This document shows positions 6,536 to 11,228 of a stretch of DNA of 11,228 nt, in pieces (within the stretch, counting starts at the first letter, position 1; each line of letters begins with the position of its first letter). The notes below the pieces were generated by a model that saw nothing but the letters and a program-made list of their open reading frames with translations, searched no databases and was not told the DNA's origin. Source of the DNA: an uncultured Bacteroides sp. (lineage in GTDB: Bacteria; Bacteroidota; Bacteroidia; Bacteroidales; Bacteroidaceae); NCBI GenBank assembly GCA_902472795.1, contig CABROZ010000072.1, positions 1 to 11,228 on the forward strand. The letters run 5' to 3'. Position numbers and translations under genes: made by a program.

Positions 6536-6596
6536 GTATCTTTGTAGGCACCACGGAGGACACAGAGTTACACGGAGTTTTTTATTGATGACTCCT
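6536..6596 (+). repeat. Promoter-plus-leader cassette, copy 1
   Basis: This 61-base stretch (GTATCTTTG, then CACCACGGAGGACACAGAGTT, then a GATGA tract) has a close relative at 9520-9580. The two share GTATCTTTG, CACCAC, GAGGACAC and two GAGTT blocks in register, and a TGATGA tract after a 1-base gap. Both contain a TAnnTTTG box and lie upstream of a start codon, which points to a repeated promoter-leader sequence. Confidence 0.65.
6537..6544 (+). promoter_or_regulatory. Bacteroidetes -7 box for the response regulator (TATCTTTG)
   Basis: TATCTTTG fits TAnnTTTG exactly. The start site should fall near 6548-6552, where the caccac repeat begins, giving a leader of about 95 bases to the ATG at 6646. 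The -33 half is poor (only GTTT at 6517-6520, with 16 bases between). The inverted repeat just upstream may make up for this by recruiting an activator. Confidence 0.55.
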
Positions 6597-6632
6597 ATTA
6601 AACACTGTGACACTCTGTGTCCTCTGTGGTGC
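6548..6632 (+). promoter_or_regulatory. Long leader hairpin in the response regulator mRNA
   Basis: Positions 6548-6580 and 6600-6632 are inverted repeats matching at 28 of 33 positions, including 20 of the first 21 (gcaccac-gaggacacagagt). The loop is 19 bases. The stem would start at or next to the predicted transcription start and end 13 bases before the ATG at 6646. It consists of two oppositely oriented copies of the caccacagaggacac repeat. It could control translation or mRNA stability, or be only a by-product of the repeat. Confidence 0.6.
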
Positions 6633-6645
6633 AAAACAAAGTCCC

Positions 6646-8031
6646 ATGAAAAAAGGAAAGATACTAATTGTAGATGACAACGAAGACATCCTCTTCACCC
6701 TGAAGATGCTGTTGCGCCCGCTGGCCGAACAGGTGACTGCACTCAACGACCCACGCGAGATGTTGCCCCTGCTGTCGCGCGTCCGGCACGACGTCATCCT
6801 GCTGGACATGAACTTCCGCCGCGATGCCGTCAGTGGACGCGAAGGCTTTGCCTGGTTAGAGGAAATATTGAAACTCGACCCACAGGCAGTGGTCATCTTC
6901 ATCACCGCCTACAGTGATACGGAGAAAGCTGTGCAGGCTATCAAGCAGGGAGCCACAGACTTCATCCCCAAGCCCTGGCAGAACGACAAACTGCTGGCCA
7001 CCGTATCCGCCGCCCTGCAACTCAGCTTCAGCCGACACGAGGTAACGGTGCTGAAAGAACAAAAGAAGACCCTTGAACAACGTGCCGAAGCGCTGGCCAC
7101 GCCTGCCGAACCGACACGCATCATCGGCGAGTCGGCCGCCATGCAGGCCCTGCTGCAAACCGTGCGCAAGTGCTCGGACACCGATGCCAACCTTTTGCTC
7201 TTGGGCGAAAACGGTACGGGCAAGGACCTGCTGGCCCGCTACATCTACGAGCAGTCGCCCCGCCGCACGAAACCCTACGTACCCATCGACTTGGGCAGCA
7301 TCCCCGAACCGCTGTTTGAGAGCGAACTGTTCGGTTACGAGAAAGGTGCCTTTACCGATGCCCGTCGCCCCAAGCCGGGACGTATGGAAGCAGCCACGGG
7401 CGGCACACTCTTCCTGAACGAGATAGGCAACCTCAGCCTGCCCATGCAGGCCAAACTGCTCTCCGTCATCGAGCAACGGCGTGCCTCTCGCTTAGGCTCC
7501 ACGACCACTTATCCTGTGGACGTACGGCTGATCTGTGCCACCAACACCGACCTCTATGCCGCCATCGACCGACGCGAGTTCCGTCAGGATCTGCTCTATC
7601 GCATCAATACCATCGAACTGCGTCTGCCTCCCCTGCGCGAACGGGGCGACGACCTCTTCCTCCTGGCCGACTTCTTCGTGCAACGCTTTGCCCGCAAGTA
7701 TCACAAGGAGATAAAGGGCATCGGCCGTGAAGCACGTCGCCAGTTGCAGCAATACCGCTGGCCGGGCAATGTGCGCGAGCTGGAACATGCCGTGGAGCGG
7801 GCAGTCATCCTCACCTCGGGACCGATACTTGCCGCCCGCGACTTCCACTTGCAAAGCCGCCTGATGCACGAACCGATAGACGAGAAGGAACGCTACAACT
7901 TAGAGCGCATCGAACGCGAAAACATCGATGAAGTGCTCCGCCTGTGCAACGGCAACATCACCTTAGCCGCCGAAATGCTGGGCATCACACGGACGTCGCT
8001 GTACCGAAGGATTGAGAAATATAAATTGTAG
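6646..8031 (+). CDS. Sigma-54-type (NtrC-family) response regulator
   Basis: I place the start at the ATG at 6646 (461 residues), where the receiver domain begins MKKGKILIVDD; the open frame to 6607 runs through the leader hairpin. Receiver domain (1-125): acidic pair Asp10/Asp11, phospho-acceptor Asp54, Thr87, Lys109. AAA+ domain (about 157-395): Walker A GENGTGKD (187-194), the sigma-54 contact loop as GAFTDA (234-239) instead of GAFTGA, Walker B LFLNEIG with Asn258 in place of the usual Asp before Glu259, CATN (297-300), putative arginine finger region FRQDLLYRIN, and WPGNVRELE (372-380). A Fis-type helix-turn-helix closes the protein (about 437-460, NITLAAEMLGITRTSLYRR). It activates sigma-54 promoters after phosphorylation, presumably by the kinase encoded 120 bases downstream. 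The likely target is the divergent lipoprotein promoter at 6409-6424. Confidence 0.93.
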   Translation: MKKGKILIVDDNEDILFTLKMLLRPLAEQVTALNDPREMLPLLSRVRHDVILLDMNFRRDAVSGREGFAWLEEILKLDPQAVVIFITAYSDTEKAVQAIKQGATDFIPKPWQNDKLLATVSAALQLSFSRHEVTVLKEQKKTLEQRAEALATPAEPTRIIGESAAMQALLQTVRKCSDTDANLLLLGENGTGKDLLARYIYEQSPRRTKPYVPIDLGSIPEPLFESELFGYEKGAFTDARRPKPGRMEAATGGTLFLNEIGNLSLPMQAKLLSVIEQRRASRLGSTTTYPVDVRLICATNTDLYAAIDRREFRQDLLYRINTIELRLPPLRERGDDLFLLADFFVQRFARKYHKEIKGIGREARRQLQQYRWPGNVRELEHAVERAVILTSGPILAARDFHLQSRLMHEPIDEKERYNLERIERENIDEVLRLCNGNITLAAEMLGITRTSLYRRIEKYKL

Positions 8032-8050
8032 TTGACAAGAGGATGAGTGA

Positions 8051-8114
8051 ACAAGTTAACAAGGGAACAAGTTGACGAATCTTTAGAAACTGCCTTGTAG
8101 TCTTGTTAACTTGT
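8051..8114. repeat. Inverted and direct repeats in the regulator-kinase spacer
   Basis: ACAAGTTAACAAG (8051-8063) and CTTGTTAACTTGT (8102-8114) form a perfect 13-base inverted repeat around a 38-base loop. A second pair, GTTGACGA (8071-8078) and TCGTCAAC (8119-8126), could compete with it. The surroundings are built of degenerate caagttgac / gtcaact units to about 8136. No promoter box is visible, so the 120-base spacer probably lies within one mRNA, where the hairpin could set the ratio of regulator to kinase. This is unproven. Confidence 0.6.
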
Positions 8115-8151
8115 CAACTCGTCAACTTATCAACTCCTAAAAAACAACTAT

Positions 8152-9510
8152 ATGAAAACCTACTGGACCCGTACCCCCCTGCTGCTTACCGCTGCCCTGC
8201 TGGCCTCGTGCTTCCTCACAGTCTGGATGGCGGTACACGGTTTCTATATCAATACAAGTCTGGCCGCCCTGCTGACACTGGGCATTGCCTGGGCTATCTG
8301 CCGGTACATGAAGCGCACGTCGCTCCTCATGGAACAGTTCATTCAGTCGATACGCTACTCTGAATTTCCCGAGACCTTCGGCAGCAACCGAAAGAATGGA
8401 CACCGTGGCCTGCCACCCGAACTGCTGGACAGCATGCAGGAAGCACTGGAGCACTACCGTGCCAACCTTCAACGCAAGGAAGGACGCCTGCTTTACTTCC
8501 AGGCTCTGGCCAACCACATCGACACCGCCATACTGGTCTATACACCACAAGGCAACATCGAATGGAAGAACGAAGCCGCCACACGTCTGCTGGCCACTGC
8601 TGTGGACGAACAGCAAGCTAACACCTGGGCACTGAAGGCTCCGAAGACCGTGGACGACCTCCGCCTTTTCCATCCCGACCTGCCACAGCTACTGCATGAT
8701 TTGCGTCCCGGATCACTGCACGTGATACAGGTTCACCAACAGGAGGAAGGCACGCAACTGGCCCTGTCGGGCATGGAATTCATCCTGCAAGGAAGGAAGC
8801 TGATCATTGCCAGCCTGAAGAACATCCATTCGGCATTAGACAGCCAGGAGACACTGGCCTGGCAGAAACTGATACGGGTACTGACCCACGAAATCATGAA
8901 CTCCGTCACCCCCATCGTCTCCTTAGCCGAACTCTTAGCCAAGCAGGTGGAAGGACTGGAAGGCAACGAACAGGATAAGGAAGACATGCACCAGATGCTC
9001 GCCACCATTGCCCGACGGGGAAACGCACTGACCCGCTTCGTAGGCAGCTATCGGGAGGTATCGCATCTGCCCCCACCTCTGCTGCAACCCATCGATGCCA
9101 CCATGCTGTTGGAAGACGTCCTCCGCTTCATGCAGACCGAAGACAATGACCTGCACCTCATACCGCCCCCTGCCCCGCTCCGACTACTGGCCGACAAGGG
9201 ACAGGTAGAGCAGGTGCTCATCAACCTGATCAAGAATGCCCGTGAGAACGATGCCCGTTGTATCACCCTCTCGGCAGGCATCACCTCCACCGGGCGCCTC
9301 TTCCTCCGTGTGACGGATGATGGAACGGGGATCGAACCCGAAGTGCAGGAACGCATCTTCGTCCCCTTCTTCACCACCAAGCCCGGCGGTTCGGGCATCG
9401 GACTCACACTGGCCCGCCAGATTATGCACCAGCACAATGGCAGCATCGACGTCCGTTCCTGTCCCGGCGAAGGAAGTGTATTTACGCTGCTGTTTCCATA
9501 CAACGGATGA
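8152..9510 (+). CDS. Membrane PAS sensor histidine kinase
   Basis: This 452-residue kinase has two membrane segments (about 9-28 and 33-51) with almost no periplasmic loop, so it probably senses a signal in or below the membrane. A linker helix and a PAS-like domain (about 115-225) follow. The dimerisation domain carries the phospho-acceptor His246 in LTHEIMNS, with Glu247 after it. The ATPase domain is complete: N-box NLIKNA (358-363), G1 box DDGTGI (389-394), F-box FVPFFTTK (403-410) and G2 box GSGIGL (413-418). It lies 120 bases after the response regulator in the same direction and is its obvious partner. The start at 8152 gives the expected short positively charged end before segment 1. 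The signal is unknown. Confidence 0.94.
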   Translation: MKTYWTRTPLLLTAALLASCFLTVWMAVHGFYINTSLAALLTLGIAWAICRYMKRTSLLMEQFIQSIRYSEFPETFGSNRKNGHRGLPPELLDSMQEALEHYRANLQRKEGRLLYFQALANHIDTAILVYTPQGNIEWKNEAATRLLATAVDEQQANTWALKAPKTVDDLRLFHPDLPQLLHDLRPGSLHVIQVHQQEEGTQLALSGMEFILQGRKLIIASLKNIHSALDSQETLAWQKLIRVLTHEIMNSVTPIVSLAELLAKQVEGLEGNEQDKEDMHQMLATIARRGNALTRFVGSYREVSHLPPPLLQPIDATMLLEDVLRFMQTEDNDLHLIPPPAPLRLLADKGQVEQVLINLIKNARENDARCITLSAGITSTGRLFLRVTDDGTGIEPEVQERIFVPFFTTKPGGSGIGLTLARQIMHQHNGSIDVRSCPGEGSVFTLLFPYNG

Positions 9511-9519
9511 AAGAAAAAA

Positions 9520-9580
9520 GTATCTTTGCAATCACCACAGAGGACACGGAGTTCCGCAGAGTTCCTTATCTGATGATCCG
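9520..9580 (+). repeat. Promoter-plus-leader cassette, copy 2
   Basis: This is the second copy of the sequence at 6536-6596: GTATCTTTG, then CACCACAGAGGACACGGAGTT, then a TGATGA tract. Unlike the first copy it has no opposite-sense partner here, so no long leader hairpin forms. It lies between the kinase stop and the serine hydrolase start. Confidence 0.65.
9521..9528 (+). promoter_or_regulatory. Bacteroidetes -7 box for the serine hydrolase (TATCTTTG)
   Basis: TATCTTTG fits TAnnTTTG exactly and starts 11 bases after the kinase stop codon. Predicted start near 9532-9536, giving a leader of about 90 bases to the ATG at 9623. No good -33 element is seen. The hydrolase may thus be expressed separately from the regulator and kinase, though readthrough is possible. 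Confidence 0.5.
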
Positions 9581-9622
9581 AACCTGAAAACGAATCCTAT
9601 GTGACGAAATGAGTTATTGCCT

Positions 9623-10783
9623 ATGAATACGAAGAAGAAAAACATCCTCCGCCTGCTCATCGCTCTGGTAGCAGTGCTCGCCATCGTCTATGCCTCCCTG
9701 CCCTACTATGCCCGCCAGGCACTCATCCACTGGATGCCCGTCATTAATGATCTGGAAACCTTCCACCGCCACACGGTACACCACAATCCCAACGATGTAT
9801 GGCGTTGGCCCCTCGCTGCCGACTACAACCACTACCAACTGACGGAGGCTGATGCACACTATTTAGACAGCCTGCACACCGTATCCTTCCTCGTCATCCG
9901 TCATGACAGCATCGTCTTCGAAAGCTATCGCGACGGATGGAACGACACCCTGACCTCGAACATCTATTCTGCCACGAAAACCATCGTGGGGATGCTGGCA
10001 GGCATTGCCCTCGACGAAGGGAAAATACACAGCTTGGACGACCCCGTGTCGCGCTACATTCCTGCCTATACGAAAGGAATGCAGGCCGACGTCACTCTGC
10101 GCCACCTGCTTACCATGAGCGGCGGCATGGCGTGGGACGAAGCATACGCCTCGCTTTTCTCCGTTACCACACACGGCTATTACGGCAATGACCTTTATGA
10201 TTTGGTAACCAACCTGGAGGTGGTTGATAAACCCGGTGTGCAATATTCCTACCGCAGCGGTGAAACACAGCTGCTGGCCTTTGTCATCGAAGCCGCCACG
10301 GGGCAGACATTGAGCGATTATGCCGAAGAGAAACTTTGGAAGCCCATGCAGGCCGAACGGGATGCCTACTGGCTGCTGGACAAGAAAGACGGCGATGAGA
10401 AGGCCTTCTGCTGCTTCCACACCACGGCCCGCGACGTAGCCCGCTTTGCCCGTCTGCTGTTGCATCGCGGCAACTGGCACGGCCGGCAACTTGTATCCGA
10501 AAACTACATGGACGAAATGATGCGCCCAGCCTCGTACCTGAAAGACCAATGGGGCAAAGACACACTCAGCTATTATGGCTTCCAGACGTGGATCATGGAT
10601 TATCAAGGCATGCGTTGCCCCTACCTGCGCGGCATGTTGGGACAGTACATCATCGCCATCCCCGAGATGGATGCCATCGTCGTACGATTAGGACGCAAAC
10701 GTTGTGATGTATATAACCGTGAGATAACAACAGACATCACACGATACATGGACGTGGCGATGAAGATACTGAAAGAGAACTGA
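9623..10783 (+). CDS. Membrane-anchored serine hydrolase of the beta-lactamase (class C/PBP) family
   Basis: I choose the ATG at 9623 (386 residues); a TTG two codons earlier is possible but less likely. MNTKKKNILR followed by a hydrophobic run (11-24) makes a signal anchor that would hold the enzyme in the inner membrane facing the periplasm. The catalytic SxxK is SATK (Ser116-Lys119), followed by the usual LDEGKIHSLDDPVSRYIP and the HLLTMSGGM segment. The second motif, usually YxN, reads YRS (210-212). The third, usually K/H-T-G, is replaced by RGMLGQYI (336-343), as in many esterase-like members. These changes argue for an esterase or D-amino-peptidase-like activity on cell-wall or lipid substrates rather than a true beta-lactamase. 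The substrate is not predictable. It follows the kinase gene by 112 bases. Confidence 0.88.
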   Translation: MNTKKKNILRLLIALVAVLAIVYASLPYYARQALIHWMPVINDLETFHRHTVHHNPNDVWRWPLAADYNHYQLTEADAHYLDSLHTVSFLVIRHDSIVFESYRDGWNDTLTSNIYSATKTIVGMLAGIALDEGKIHSLDDPVSRYIPAYTKGMQADVTLRHLLTMSGGMAWDEAYASLFSVTTHGYYGNDLYDLVTNLEVVDKPGVQYSYRSGETQLLAFVIEAATGQTLSDYAEEKLWKPMQAERDAYWLLDKKDGDEKAFCCFHTTARDVARFARLLLHRGNWHGRQLVSENYMDEMMRPASYLKDQWGKDTLSYYGFQTWIMDYQGMRCPYLRGMLGQYIIAIPEMDAIVVRLGRKRCDVYNREITTDITRYMDVAMKILKEN

Positions 10784-10800
10784 TGCACTCAGTTTGTAGT
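10778..10800 (+). terminator. Weak possible terminator at the end of the serine hydrolase gene
   Basis: AACTGA (10778-10783, containing the stop codon) pairs with TCAGTT (10789-10794) around a 5-base loop and is followed by a T-rich stretch (tgtagtttt). The 6-base stem is short and not GC-rich, so this is a weak candidate. The genes on both sides converge here, so some terminator is expected between 10784 and 10867. Confidence 0.25.
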
Positions 10801-10867
10801 TTTCCTGTCACAAGGATGTGCACAACCTGCGTCAAGGATATGTACAAAGCGTTACAATGATATGAAC

Positions 10868-11228
10868 TTATGAACTTCCTGTCCAACGAACCAGAAAGTC
10901 ATAGAAAGGAGTATAGAGCCGGTCGTTCACCTCCAGATAGAGATAATTGTTCTTGAAGTCATAGAGCTGGTTGAAACGTTGCAGGAAGTTGTTGCCCAAC
11001 ACGCCGTCCATCGCGTCACTGGCCTGTACACCCGTTGTCACCGTAGAAAAGGCGCCGGGTATGCGAGGCAAAGTCAGTGCATCTCCCAGTATTACCGAAT
11101 CGAAGTACACATTCTGAAGTTCACCGCCGTCCTTCACCGTACCGGCTATGCGCGAGATGGCAAACGGTTTCTGTGTGCCCAGCAGGCCGTTGCGACGGAC
11201 GAAAGGTGTATTGAGATCGAACACACGG
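10868..11228 (-). CDS. Retropepsin-like aspartic protease family protein, C-terminal part (cut by window edge)
   Basis: The last about 120 residues of a minus-strand gene are present; the reading frame runs on past the right edge, so the GTG at 11224 is not a convincing start. The region DGVLGNNFLQRFNQLYDFKN is the hydrophobic-hydrophobic-Gly (VLG) psi-loop followed by the NFL-RF strand, which ends the catalytic domain in retropepsin-like aspartic proteases common in Bacteroides. The D-T/S-G active-site segment should lie outside the window. The stop is TAA at 10870-10868, convergent with the serine hydrolase gene 84 bases away. Location cannot be judged without the N-terminus. Family assignment is by motif; activity is unproven. 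Confidence 0.72.
   Translation of the reverse strand, partial: RVFDLNTPFVRRNGLLGTQKPFAISRIAGTVKDGGELQNVYFDSVILGDALTLPRIPGAFSTVTTGVQASDAMDGVLGNNFLQRFNQLYDFKNNYLYLEVNDRLYTPFYDFLVRWTGSS

Larger units (their letters stand above)
6160..6645. other. Divergent regulatory region between lipoprotein and response regulator genes
   Basis: This 486-base region separates the leftward lipoprotein gene from the rightward regulator gene. From left to right it holds a TAnnTTTG-type box on the minus strand (6193-6200) inside the edge of a MITE-like palindrome (6181-6372), a sigma-54 promoter on the minus strand (6409-6424), an AT-rich patch (6425-6460), a 29-bp dyad (6487-6515), a TAnnTTTG box on the plus strand (6537-6544) and a leader hairpin (6548-6632). 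I see no gene in it. Confidence 0.75.

Noticed and set aside
6607..6645. Upstream start at 6607 for the response regulator
   Set aside because: The extra 13 residues are encoded by the leader hairpin repeat, and the receiver domain begins normally at the ATG at 6646.
6856..7476. 206-residue minus-strand open frame
   Set aside because: Antisense to the response regulator receiver and AAA+ domains.
9863..10606. 247-residue minus-strand open frame
   Set aside because: Antisense to the serine hydrolase, whose SATK motif and fold pattern are clear.

Overview
The window looks like chromosomal DNA from a Bacteroides-like member of the Bacteroidales. Four things point there: promoter boxes of the Bacteroidetes TAnnTTTG type, no clear Shine-Dalgarno sequences before the starts, a NtrC-type regulator with GAFTDA in place of GAFTGA, and gene families typical of the group (double-unit FtsX permease, Bacteroides-type lipoproteins, a short Crp/Fnr regulator). 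Coding DNA is fairly GC-rich; the spacers are AT-rich and full of repeats. There are no rRNA, tRNA, CRISPR or transposase genes.

Layout. Positions 68-642 (+) hold a Crp/Fnr-family regulator gene broken by a frameshift. From 623 to 6159 everything is on the minus strand. In transcription order it is: a large lipoprotein of unknown function (6159-4762), a repeat-filled gap of about 480 bp, an 802-residue MacB/FtsX-type permease (4280-1872), its ATPase (1792-1103), and a small lipoprotein with an NlpE C-terminal-like domain (1003-623). Positions 6160-6645 form a divergent regulatory region. Rightwards from there come a sigma-54-type response regulator (6646-8031), a membrane PAS histidine kinase (8152-9510) and a membrane-anchored serine hydrolase (9623-10783). 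The window ends in the C-terminal part of a retropepsin-like aspartic protease on the minus strand (10868 to the edge).

How the parts may work together. The divergent region holds a near-consensus sigma-54 promoter (6409-6424) pointing at the minus-strand lipoprotein. About 100 bp upstream of its predicted start is a 10+9+10 inverted repeat (6487-6515), the usual place for an enhancer site of an NtrC-type activator. The same repeat lies just upstream of the regulator's own TATCTTTG promoter box. I infer a circuit in which the kinase/regulator pair senses an envelope signal, activates the divergent lipoprotein (and possibly the ABC genes) through sigma-54, and may regulate itself. Most products are predicted to be in or attached to the envelope, so an envelope stress or maintenance role is plausible. 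The signal and transported substrate are unknown.

The spacers hold several different repeat families: a 190-bp MITE-like palindrome (6181-6372), a promoter-plus-leader cassette present twice (6536-6596 and 9520-9580), a 44-bp and a 22-bp tandem repeat, and low-complexity direct and inverted repeats. The palindrome and one cassette copy lie in predicted 5' leaders of the regulated genes.
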